This document shows positions 24,421 through 31,778 of a DNA stretch of 35,079 bases, piece after piece. The translations under genes were made by a program, and so were the position numbers. Position 1 is the stretch's first letter, and every line of letters starts with the position of its first letter. This DNA is from RUG13615 sp040307715 (GTDB lineage: Bacteria > Bacillota > Clostridia > Peptostreptococcales > Anaerovoracaceae): the NCBI GenBank assembly GCA_040307715.1, contig JAWRJC010000140.1:1-35079 (forward strand). The letters are read 5' to 3'. The notes below the pieces were generated by a model that saw nothing but the letters and a program-made list of their open reading frames with translations, ran no database searches and was not told the DNA's origin.

Positions 24421-26070
24421 ATGAAAGAGTCTAACAGATTGGATCATGCGGTATTCTGGCCGCCTATGATCATCTTCCTCGGCCTGGTCGTGCTCTCCCT
24501 CGTCAATGAGGACGCCTTCGCGACCACGGTTACGACCGCCTTCTACTGGCTGGTCGGCAACTTCGGCTGGCTCATGAGCCTGCTGGTCACCTTCGGTGTT
24601 GTATTCTTTATCATCATTATGGTGAGCCCGTGGGGCAGGATCCGCTTTGGCGGCAAGGATGCCATGCCGAAATACACAACCTTCGAATGGTTCTCGATGG
24701 CCCTGTGCGGCGGCATCGCGATCGGTATCATCTTCTGGTCCGTCGCGGAGCCGATGAACTTCCTCATGGCGCCCGGCGAGGGCATTGAGGCAGGCACACC
24801 GGCAGCCATCAACTGGGCGATGGAGCACGTCTTCCTGCATTGGGGACCGTCCTCTTATTCGACCTACATCTTCTTCGCTGTACCGATCGCGCTGGCTGTT
24901 TACAACTACAACCAGCGCCTGACGATCAGCTCCTCGCTGTACTTCCTGATCGGCGACCGCGTCAATGGCGGCTGGGGCAAACTGGTCGACTGCATCTCCC
25001 TGTTCGCCATCGTCGGCGGCATGACCGCCAGCATGGGCATGGGCACGATGCAGCTGTCCACCGGCATCCAGTATGTCATCCCGGCATTCCCGATCAACGG
25101 CGTGACCTGGCTCATCGTGGCTCTGGCGATCGTAGCGATGTACGTCCTGTCTTCGCTGACAGGCATCGACCGCGGCCTCAACTGGCTGGCGAACCAGAAC
25201 GTCAAACTGTACATCTTCGCGATGGTCTACATCATCGTTGTCACAGTTCCGGCGTTCATCGGCATGAACTGGGTTGAGTCCTTCGGCGGCTACATCAACA
25301 ACTTCTTCCACATGACCACGTATGCAGGTATCGCAGGCGCGACCATGGACGGCGGACAGCTCTCCGTCGACATGTTCCCGCAGTGGTGGGATATGTTCTA
25401 CTGGGCGAACTTCCTGGCCTTTGCGCCGGTCGTCGGTGTCTTCCTCACCCGCCTGACCTACGGCAGAACGATCCGTGAATTCCTGCTGGCCAACCTCATC
25501 GCACCGTCGATGTTCTGCCTGCTCTGGATGGGCATCTTCGGCAGCGCTGCGATCGACAAGCAGATCAACGGCAAACTGGACATCTGGACCGTCATGGGCG
25601 AAAGGGGCAACGAGGCTGCTACCTATGAGTTCTTCCAGAGCCTGCCGCTCGGCACGCTGATCCTGATCATCTTCCTCGTGATCCTGATCATCTCCTTCAT
25701 CACAATGGCTGACTCCATGACTGCTGCTGCAGCGATCATGTCCACCTCCGGCTTCAAGGCGGAGGAGGGCGAGCCCCCGGCATTCCTCAAGGTTATCTGG
25801 GGCGTTGTCATGGGTCTGTCCGCATGGGTCATGATTTCCTTCGCCGGTATCGACGGCGTCAAGATGATCTCGAACGTCGCCGGCTTCCCGATCCTGCCGA
25901 TCGCCATCCTGGCTACGATCTCCATGATCAAGGGTATGGCGCGTGCATACCGTGAAGGCGACGCGGTGGAGACCAAGGAAGAACTGGCGATCCGCCGTGA
26001 AAAAATGAAGCAGATGGCTGCTGAGAGAAAGGCGGCCAAGAAGGGCGGAAAAGCCGCTGCAAACGCGTAA
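24421..26070 (+). CDS. BCCT-family transporter (betaine/carnitine/choline type)
   Basis: 549 residues with about 12 membrane helices and a charged lysine/alanine-rich C-terminal tail, as in BetP/OpuD/CaiT. Helix-3 glycine motif GGIAIGIIFWSVAEPMNFL is at 97-115. The region corresponding to the signature WTLFYWAWW reads WWDMFYWANFLAFAPVVG (323-340); the second tryptophan pair is Asn330-Phe331, so the aromatic box for the quaternary ammonium differs from BetP. Strong ribosome binding site AAGGAGTAAGAAA. Encoded in the MttB/corrinoid operon, it most likely imports the methylated amine that feeds demethylation rather than serving osmoprotection alone. A weak AAAGCGC/GCGCTTT dyad (24316-24358) precedes it. 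Confidence 0.93.
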   Translation: MKESNRLDHAVFWPPMIIFLGLVVLSLVNEDAFATTVTTAFYWLVGNFGWLMSLLVTFGVVFFIIIMVSPWGRIRFGGKDAMPKYTTFEWFSMALCGGIAIGIIFWSVAEPMNFLMAPGEGIEAGTPAAINWAMEHVFLHWGPSSYSTYIFFAVPIALAVYNYNQRLTISSSLYFLIGDRVNGGWGKLVDCISLFAIVGGMTASMGMGTMQLSTGIQYVIPAFPINGVTWLIVALAIVAMYVLSSLTGIDRGLNWLANQNVKLYIFAMVYIIVVTVPAFIGMNWVESFGGYINNFFHMTTYAGIAGATMDGGQLSVDMFPQWWDMFYWANFLAFAPVVGVFLTRLTYGRTIREFLLANLIAPSMFCLLWMGIFGSAAIDKQINGKLDIWTVMGERGNEAATYEFFQSLPLGTLILIIFLVILIISFITMADSMTAAAAIMSTSGFKAEEGEPPAFLKVIWGVVMGLSAWVMISFAGIDGVKMISNVAGFPILPIAILATISMIKGMARAYREGDAVETKEELAIRREKMKQMAAERKAAKKGGKAAANA

Positions 26071-26144
26071 GCAACTTATGAATACTCCGAAATATAGTGT
26101 TGATTTGTATGAGTGATCCATATCCGATACGTTAGCGCTGTTTG

Positions 26145-26175
26145 CCGGGCGGGGAGAGATCTCCGCCCGGTTTTT
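26145..26175 (+). terminator. Terminator after the BCCT gene
   Basis: CCGGGCGG (26145-26152) pairs with CCGCCCGG (26163-26170), followed by TTTTT. It is only 30 bases before the third MttB start, and no good promoter lies between, so that gene may depend on read-through. Confidence 0.85.
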
Positions 26176-26205
26176 AAAACCAGAGGATAAGAAAGGAAGC
26201 ATCAC

Positions 26206-27636
26206 ATGTTCACGATGTCTGAGAAGCAGCTGCAGGAGATCCACGCAAAGACGGTGGAGATCCTGACAAAGTACGGGATCCATGTGAACGACCGGCAGGC
26301 AGCCGAAGATCTGGCCGCATTCAGCGGCTCGTTCGAAGAGCACCCGAAAGGCGGCTATACGGTGCGCCTGACAGAGGATATGATCGAACGGGCGCTGGCG
26401 AGCGCGCCGGCGCAGTTCACCCTGACCGGGCGGGATGCTGCCCGTAGTGTTGTGATCGGGGAAAAGGGGACCACAGCCATGCTGCCGTTTTCCGGTGTGC
26501 TGTATAAAGTGGATGCCGGCGGCGTGCGGCGCCGTACCGTTTGGCAGGATTTTGTCGACTCGCAGAAACTGTCTTATGCCAGTGAAGAAATCAGTGTCTC
26601 CAGCATGCTTACGCTGTTCCCCGCGGACCGGGGCAGCGCCGAGGAAACGCAGTTCGACATGGTCATCGAGACCATACTGGATACTGACAAGCCGGTACTG
26701 GCGGCGGCCAATAACGGGCAGTTCTCGCAGTTCTCGCTGGACTGCCTCGAGGCGGTCATGGGGGATCTTGACCGGTATTACACGGTGGGCACGGTCAACA
26801 GTTTGTCCCCGCTGGCCTGGGATGTGACCATGCTCGATACGATCCGCGTCTTTGCGGAACGCAATCAGCCGATCCTGATGGCATGCTGTTCGACGGCGGG
26901 CATCACGTCGCACATCGATCTTCCCGTCACGCTTCTGACCTGCAATGCGGAGATCCTCTTCGGGCTGGTCTACGCGCAGATGCTGCGGCCGGGCGTGCCG
27001 GTGGTCTACGGGCTGACGTCCGCGATCGGCGACTTTGCCTCGATGGGGCTCTGCATCGGGGCGCCGGAGACGGCGGTGCTGTCCGGAATGACAGCCTGCA
27101 TGGCGCGCTACTACCATCTGCCGTACCGCAGCGGCGGGGGACTGAATGACGCCAAGTGCTGCGATCCGCAGGCGGCGTATGAGTCGTATATGAGTCTCTG
27201 GAATACCTTTGAAGAGGATGTGGATCTCTGTCTGCACGGGCTCGGGATCCTGGAGTCGTTCAATGCGTTCTCGTTCGAAAAGATGATCATGGATGAGGAG
27301 ATCATCCGGTATATCCGCAGATACAGGGCGCTGGATTTTGACGACTATGAATGGAAGGATGGCCTGGTGGAGCAGATCGCATCCGACGGGCATTACTATG
27401 ACTATATGACCGACCGGGCGACGCTGAAGGGGATGCGCAAAGCGTTCCTGAAGCCGGTCGTCTCCGACCGGGCCGGCAATGTGTCCTGGGAGACGGAAGG
27501 CAAGACGTTCATCGATAACTGCAGAAAGGTCATCGAGAAACGCCTCGCCGCCTATGAACGGCCACCCATCGATGAGGATGCTGTGCTGCACCTTGAAGCG
27601 ATCCGGGCGGAGTATCTGGCAAATCTGGCAGAATAG
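26206..27636 (+). CDS. MttB-family methyltransferase, divergent copy 3
   Basis: 476 residues; ATG 26206 follows GGAAG, and ATG 26215 is an alternative. Family hallmarks are present (EIHAKTVEILTKYGIHV near the start, LSPLAWDVTML, PVVYGLTSAIGDF, IGAPETAVLSG), with no amber codon. The C-terminal GPGG-x-(F/Y)L motif of the other two copies is replaced by IASDGHYYDYMT, marking it as the most divergent copy and perhaps of different substrate specificity. It sits directly behind a terminator, so it is expressed less than the upstream operon unless anti-termination occurs. Confidence 0.85.
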   Translation: MFTMSEKQLQEIHAKTVEILTKYGIHVNDRQAAEDLAAFSGSFEEHPKGGYTVRLTEDMIERALASAPAQFTLTGRDAARSVVIGEKGTTAMLPFSGVLYKVDAGGVRRRTVWQDFVDSQKLSYASEEISVSSMLTLFPADRGSAEETQFDMVIETILDTDKPVLAAANNGQFSQFSLDCLEAVMGDLDRYYTVGTVNSLSPLAWDVTMLDTIRVFAERNQPILMACCSTAGITSHIDLPVTLLTCNAEILFGLVYAQMLRPGVPVVYGLTSAIGDFASMGLCIGAPETAVLSGMTACMARYYHLPYRSGGGLNDAKCCDPQAAYESYMSLWNTFEEDVDLCLHGLGILESFNAFSFEKMIMDEEIIRYIRRYRALDFDDYEWKDGLVEQIASDGHYYDYMTDRATLKGMRKAFLKPVVSDRAGNVSWETEGKTFIDNCRKVIEKRLAAYERPPIDEDAVLHLEAIRAEYLANLAE

Positions 27637-27660
27637 TTTTTACAGAACAGGCTGTTTGTA

Positions 27661-27703
27661 TTGGCAATGGCTCCGTTTTGGTATATATTAGACATAGTCT
27701 AAT
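27661..27703 (+). promoter_or_regulatory. Promoter with overlapping dyad operator (site 1)
   Basis: TTGGCA (27661-27666), 17 bases, TATATT (27684-27689). The dyad ATTAGACATAGTCTAAT (27687-27703), perfect at seven base pairs each side, overlaps the -10 end and the likely start site. Near-identical dyads sit downstream of the promoters at 31392 and 33460. Confidence 0.82.
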
Positions 27704-27763
27704 GGATATAATCTAATAGCATAGACGAGGCAACAAAGAAGCAATAATAAGGAGGACAGTAGT

Positions 27764-28210
27764 ATGATCACGACAACGATGACAGCGGAAAAAGCACTCG
27801 CGGGATTTGGATCCGGCATTGACTGCTCGCAGGCGGTGTTCGCGGAACTCGCACCGCAGCTGGGCGTAGACAGAGAAACGGCACTGAAGATCTCCGCCTG
27901 TTTTGGCGGCGGCATGTGGGAAGGAGAGACCTGCGGCGCTGTCGTGGGCGCGATCATGGCCATCGGCCTGAAATACGGGCAGGGCGATACCGTCGATCCC
28001 GATAAAAAGAATGCCATGCTGGCAAAGGCAGCGGCGTTCCGTGCAAGGTTCACAGAAAAGTATGGCAGCTGCCTGTGCAAGGAAGTGCTCGGGTATAAGA
28101 TCCCCGAGGAAATGGAGCAGATCATGGCGGAGAACAAGTTCGGCAATGTCTGCTGCCATCTGGTCACGGATGCCTGCCAGATCTGTGCGGAGATCCTGAA
28201 CGAAGACTGA
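27764..28210 (+). CDS. C_GCAxxG_C_C family redox-type protein
   Basis: 148 residues; AAGGAGG precedes the ATG. Cysteines at 21, 46, 57, 103, 105, 130, 131, 138 and 141. The family core appears as C57-G-A-V-V-G62, a CGAxxG form of GCAxxG, with C21 in the leading DCSQAV motif. Family members are small cytosolic proteins thought to bind metal or act in thiol redox, often near molybdo- or corrinoid enzymes; function is not proven. It is first gene of a two-gene operon with the radical SAM protein and is controlled by the dyad-operator promoter. Confidence 0.88.
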   Translation: MITTTMTAEKALAGFGSGIDCSQAVFAELAPQLGVDRETALKISACFGGGMWEGETCGAVVGAIMAIGLKYGQGDTVDPDKKNAMLAKAAAFRARFTEKYGSCLCKEVLGYKIPEEMEQIMAENKFGNVCCHLVTDACQICAEILNED

Positions 28211-28229
28211 TCCGGAGGAGCGATGGCAT

Positions 28230-29237
28230 ATGAATGATAGCAGCTTGGATATTCGCGAAGCGATCGCGGCAGCGAAGGTAAAATGCCTGGCGGGAGAACC
28301 CCTGACGAAGGAGGAAATGGTCCGCCTGCTGGATATTCCCGTGGACAGTGAAGAGGATCATCTGCTTCGCCGGACGGCAAAAGAGGCCGCGATGGAGATC
28401 ACGGGCGGCAAAGGCTATATCTGGTGTGCGGTGGGCATGGACTTTGTGCCCTGCAGCATGAACTGCGATTTCTGCTCGTTTGGCGAGAAGTGGCAGGTGA
28501 TCAAAGAACCGCATCATGTCACAGAAGAGGAAATCCTGGAGAGCGTCCGCCGGTATGTCAAGGGCGGCGCTGCCTACATCGTGCTGCGGACGACGGAATT
28601 TTACAGCGTGGACCGTCTTCTGTCTTACATTCCTGTGATCCGCAAAGAGGTACCCGGTGAGTATGTCATCATCCTGAACACCGGAGAGATGACGCCGGAG
28701 ACAGCCGAGAAGGTTGCGGCGGGCGGCGTCTATGGGGTCTACCATGCGCTGCGGCTCAGAGAGGGTACGGATACGCCGTTCGATCCTGCGGTCCGCATCA
28801 ACACGATGAAGAGCGTTTCCGGTTCGCCTCTGAAACTGATCAGTCTGACCGAACCAGTCGGTCCGGAGCACACCAGTGAAGAGATCGCCGAAGCGTTCCT
28901 CAATACGGTCCGCTGTGGTGCGGTGATCGGCGGAACGATGGCGAGATTCCCGGTACCAGGAACACCCCTGGGCGATACCCGCCGTCTGACTGACGAAGAA
29001 ATAGCGCATCTGGTTGCAGTACTGCGCCTCTCCGGCGGAAATGTCGTACATGACATCTGCGTCCATCCCGCATCGCCGCAGACAATGGAGAGCGGCGCCA
29101 ATGTGATGGTCGTGGAGAGCGGGGCGATCCCGCGGGATACGGACTTCGCCGAAAACGACTGGCATGACACAAGTATGCTGCGTGCAAGACAGCTTCTTGA
29201 GGATGCGGGGTACGCAGTGTCTTTCGTTGACGTATGA
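28230..29237 (+). CDS. BioB-like radical SAM enzyme of unknown product
   Basis: 335 residues. The radical SAM cluster motif C75-x3-C79-x2-C82 (CSMNCDFC) is followed by a TIM-barrel pattern and a C-terminal BioB/HydE/PylB-like end with SGANVMVVESGAIPRDT. GGERPLTKEEM-type N-terminal helices resemble those of the BioB/ThiH group, but only one cluster motif is evident. It lies 19 bases after the C_GCAxxG_C_C gene and is clearly co-transcribed with it. Biotin synthase is unlikely because no bio genes are near; cofactor or corrinoid-related chemistry is possible. GGAGGAG at 28213 fits ATG 28230; the earlier ATG at 28223 reaches a stop after four codons. Confidence 0.85.
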   Translation: MNDSSLDIREAIAAAKVKCLAGEPLTKEEMVRLLDIPVDSEEDHLLRRTAKEAAMEITGGKGYIWCAVGMDFVPCSMNCDFCSFGEKWQVIKEPHHVTEEEILESVRRYVKGGAAYIVLRTTEFYSVDRLLSYIPVIRKEVPGEYVIILNTGEMTPETAEKVAAGGVYGVYHALRLREGTDTPFDPAVRINTMKSVSGSPLKLISLTEPVGPEHTSEEIAEAFLNTVRCGAVIGGTMARFPVPGTPLGDTRRLTDEEIAHLVAVLRLSGGNVVHDICVHPASPQTMESGANVMVVESGAIPRDTDFAENDWHDTSMLRARQLLEDAGYAVSFVDV

Positions 29238-29287
29238 TGATTCCATGCTGCCGGGCTGGTTCCCTGCAGCGCTGGTTGAAAGGAAGA

Positions 29288-29325
29288 AAGACCCCCGGCG
29301 GACGGAGATCTGCCGGAGGTCTTTT
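29288..29325. terminator. Terminator between convergent operons
   Basis: AAAGACC...CCGGCGG pairs with CTGCCGG...GGTCTTT with one mismatch bulge, followed by TTTT. It lies about 50 bases after the radical SAM stop codon and before the convergent CobW gene end. Confidence 0.8.
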
Positions 29326-29356
29326 ATGATGGGAAAACTATAATATGGATGTTTTT

Positions 29357-30454
29357 CTATTGGATCACTTCCTCGTAGTGATAGGTCGGAGCGGGACGGC
29401 CGGGCATGAGCGATTCCATGACGAGATAACTAGCCTCCGCCTTGCCTTCACACGCTTTGCCGATCAACCCGCGGACCATCTCTTCGAGGCTTTCCGGGGA
29501 CATCTGCGCGCGTGCATTGAAGGTCAGCGTGACAGCCGGCTCGTTCGAGGAAGCGCCGCGTACGGACAGAGTCTCCATGCCACCGGTCAGGTTGCCAACC
29601 AGGAAGCAGGTCTCGCCTTCGATCATCAACTTGATGTGGCCGACTGGCGCATCGGCGGCTGTGCAGGCAGTGCAGGCTGCCTTGAGCAGTTCCTCCGCAA
29701 AAGCTTTCCAGTCACAGGAGGCGTTGGTCAGCCGGACCGTTGTGTTGAGCCATCCGAGAACGGCTTCGCCTTCCGCATAGGTGTCGTAGTCGACGTCGAT
29801 CAGATGGGTGCCTGCCGCGTCCTGTTGCAGGAGATCGTCCAACCAGTCCTGCACACCGGTGCCGTTTTTGCCGCTGATGAGGAGAACCTTGGCGAGCGGA
29901 TACTGCGCCGCGGTCTTCTCTTTGAGCGTCTGCGCCTGTTCCTCCGAGAGGGTGTCGATCTTGTTGATCAGGATGTAATCGGCTTCTTCAAACTGCTTGC
30001 TGACGATGTAGGCGGAACTCCTGTGCAGCCCTGCATTGCCGCCGGCGAGGATATCGGTGAGTTTTTCGGGATCTGCCAGAACGCTGAGCGGGGAGATGAC
30101 GAGTCTGTCGGCACAGCGGTCCTTGAGTGTCTGCATGATGGTGGCAGAAAGATCTGTGCAGCTGCCAACGGGCTCCGCCAGGATGATGCCTTCGCCGATC
30201 TTTCCGAGCAGACTGTCGATCGCGCCTTCAAGCCCCGGGAAGTTGCAGCAGAAACAGCTGCCGCTGACTTCTTCGGTAAAGGTGCCCGCGGAGCGCTCGA
30301 GATAGCCGGTATCGACGAGTGCGGTCGCCTGGTCATTGGTGATCAGGCCGACTTTTGTACCATTCTCGCTGAGCATGGCGGCGACGCGGTGCATCAGGGT
30401 CGTCTTACCGCTGCCTAGGAAACCGCCGATCAGGATAATGCGTGATTTGTTCAT
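29357..30454 (-). CDS. CobW/COG0523 (G3E) GTPase, second copy
   Basis: 365 residues. Walker A GGFLGSGKTT (10-19), the canonical metal site C67-F-C69-C70, a LAEPVGSCTDL switch region (about 92-102) and NKID (164-167). The C-terminal half (about 250-365) is larger than a standard CobW_C domain. It differs from the first copy in keeping CxCC. It follows the channel gene by 14 bases holding AAGAAAGGAG, so the two form an operon. Delivery of cobalt, zinc or another metal to the co-regulated corrinoid/UroD enzymes is inferred from context only. Confidence 0.88.
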   Translation of the reverse strand: MNKSRIILIGGFLGSGKTTLMHRVAAMLSENGTKVGLITNDQATALVDTGYLERSAGTFTEEVSGSCFCCNFPGLEGAIDSLLGKIGEGIILAEPVGSCTDLSATIMQTLKDRCADRLVISPLSVLADPEKLTDILAGGNAGLHRSSAYIVSKQFEEADYILINKIDTLSEEQAQTLKEKTAAQYPLAKVLLISGKNGTGVQDWLDDLLQQDAAGTHLIDVDYDTYAEGEAVLGWLNTTVRLTNASCDWKAFAEELLKAACTACTAADAPVGHIKLMIEGETCFLVGNLTGGMETLSVRGASSNEPAVTLTFNARAQMSPESLEEMVRGLIGKACEGKAEASYLVMESLMPGRPAPTYHYEEVIQ

Positions 30455-30468
30455 GGGGGACTCCTTTC

Positions 30469-31278
30469 TTATTTCAATTCTTCAGCTGCCGGCTCGGGCA
30501 GCATTGTTTTTTCAAATACTTTTGTAAATACCAGGCCTGCCAGGATGCCGCCAACAGTAGGAGCGAGCATATAGACCCAGAAGAATCCGCCTGCGCCGTC
30601 CGGCCATGCTGCAGACCCCCAGCCGAAGAGCAGGGAGACGATGCGTGGGGCGAAGTCTCTGGCGGCGTTAAAGCCGGCCTGGGAGACAGGCCCGAACAGC
30701 CCGATGCAGATGGACAGGGTGAGACCAACGAAGACGGGCCAGATATCCGCACTGGGCCGGCCTTCATTCGCTTTTTCAGTCATGCAGAAGATCATGAGCA
30801 CGAGGATGAAGGTGCCGGCCGCTTCAGCCAGCATTGCGACCGGCATGGTGACCCAGTCATTGTCGCCGATCTGATAGTACTCACCGAACATTTTGGCGGA
30901 AGCCATGGACTCCGGTGTGCCGCGGACGATCCCGTTCGCAGCTTCGTAGTCTGCAATCGCACCATGAAAAACGGCATAGACCATTAGACCTGCGCAGAAG
31001 GCGGCGATGAACTGTGCTGCCAGATAAGCAGGGACCCTTTTCCAGGGCAACCGTTTCGTAACGGCCATAGCGAATGTCACTGATGGGTTGAAGTGGGCGG
31101 CACTGAGGTGCCTGGTCGCATAGATGCTGACCATGACGGCGATGCCCCAAACGGCGCCGATCTCCCATGTGCTCGCGAATTCGCCGAAGCAGACTGCCAG
31201 CGCAACAACGCCTGTACCGAAGAACACCATCATGAAAGTGCCCAGGAATTCGCCGAGAAAAGCTTTGCGTGTTTCCAT
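30469..31278 (-). CDS. MIP-family channel (aquaporin/glycerol facilitator type)
   Basis: 269 residues with six membrane segments and two half-helix motifs. The first motif is N64-P-S66 (HFNPSVTFA) instead of NPA, and the second is N204-A-A206 with R207-D208 (AGFNAARDFAPR). The conserved pore arginine is retained. The long loop (about 110-140) suits the glycerol-facilitator subgroup. Glycerol, methanol or another small neutral solute is possible; there is no glycerol kinase next to it. It heads the minus-strand operon with the CobW GTPase, under the dyad-operator promoter and a leader hairpin that looks like a terminator. Confidence 0.9.
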   Translation of the reverse strand: METRKAFLGEFLGTFMMVFFGTGVVALAVCFGEFASTWEIGAVWGIAVMVSIYATRHLSAAHFNPSVTFAMAVTKRLPWKRVPAYLAAQFIAAFCAGLMVYAVFHGAIADYEAANGIVRGTPESMASAKMFGEYYQIGDNDWVTMPVAMLAEAAGTFILVLMIFCMTEKANEGRPSADIWPVFVGLTLSICIGLFGPVSQAGFNAARDFAPRIVSLLFGWGSAAWPDGAGGFFWVYMLAPTVGGILAGLVFTKVFEKTMLPEPAAEELK

Positions 31279-31302
31279 ATGATCGCTCCTTTCGGAAAAA
31301 GT

Positions 31303-31330
31303 AAAAAAACCACCGCACTAGGTCGGTGGT
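31303..31330 (-). terminator. Attenuator-like terminator in the channel gene leader
   Basis: On the minus strand ACCACCG (31330-31324), an 8-base loop and CGGTGGT (31315-31309) run into T7, ending 24 bases before the channel ATG and just before its GAAAGGAG site. A terminator between promoter and gene implies regulated read-through. Upstream GGGG...CCCC pairing (31340-31356 region) could compete. Confidence 0.75.
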
Positions 31331-31371
31331 GATGCCTTGGGGCCTGGACTCCCCCTTGTTGGACATGGTCT

Positions 31372-31419
31372 ATTAGACTTGCTCTAATGGCAGTATATCA
31401 TGGTCTCCGTGCATGTCAA
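31372..31419 (-). promoter_or_regulatory. Promoter of the channel/CobW operon with dyad operator (site 2)
   Basis: Minus strand TTGACA (31419-31414), 16 bases, TATACT (31397-31392). Three bases beyond the -10 is the dyad ATTAGACTTGCTCTAAT (31372-31388, written plus strand), the same 6-5-6 layout as site 1. Confidence 0.85.
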
Positions 31420-31420
31420 G

Positions 31421-31449
31421 TTGTGAAAATTCCATCCTTGCGATATACT
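31421..31449 (+). promoter_or_regulatory. Promoter of the small membrane protein/PadR operon
   Basis: TTGTGA (31421-31426), 17 bases, TATACT (31444-31449). Its -35 is one base from the -35 of the divergent channel promoter, so polymerase cannot fill both at once. Confidence 0.7.
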
Positions 31450-31503
31450 TTATGTAGTAATAACGCATAGCCTTGTCCAGCAAATCCAACCAGAGGAAGG
31501 CAT

Positions 31504-31761
31504 ATGACTTACAAAGACTTCATGATCCGCTTTTTCATGGATCTGGCGATCCTGTTTTTAGCAATTTTTATCCTGCTGGAGCTGCATTTCAAGCAGTTTT
31601 TTGCGGTGCTGTTCGCTGCGGCGATCATGTTCCTTGCGGATTTCATCTACTGTAAAATCCGGCACCAGGACTGGGTCCCCGGCAAGGCTGCCCGCAAGGC
31701 AAAAGAAGAGGAATACCAGCGCCGCTACGACGAGCGTAAGGCAAAGAAAACCAGATCGTGA
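31504..31761 (+). CDS. Small two-helix membrane protein
   Basis: 85 residues. Hydrophobic segments at about 9-26 and 31-49 are followed by a highly charged cytosolic tail (57-85, rich in Lys/Arg/Glu). AGAGGAAGG precedes the ATG. It is the first gene of the operon with the PadR regulator, whose reading frame starts at or just after its stop. No family recognised; a membrane-bound accessory or sensor for the regulator is possible but unproven. Confidence 0.75.
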   Translation: MTYKDFMIRFFMDLAILFLAIFILLELHFKQFFAVLFAAAIMFLADFIYCKIRHQDWVPGKAARKAKEEEYQRRYDERKAKKTRS

Positions 31762-31778
31762 TGCGTGGAGACAGAAAT

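Noticed and set aside
24406..27591. 1061-codon antisense frame across the BCCT and third MttB genes
   Set aside because: Codon-aligned mirror of two clear genes, crossing their intergenic gap, with no domain similarity visible.
19479..27636. Pyrrolysine-containing MttB with in-frame amber codon
   Set aside because: All three MttB frames run the full length (476-493 residues) without a TAG, and no pyl genes are in the window.
28230..29237. Biotin synthase (bioB)
   Set aside because: Only BioB-like fold features and one CX3CX2C motif; no bio genes nearby, and its operon and operator tie it to other functions.
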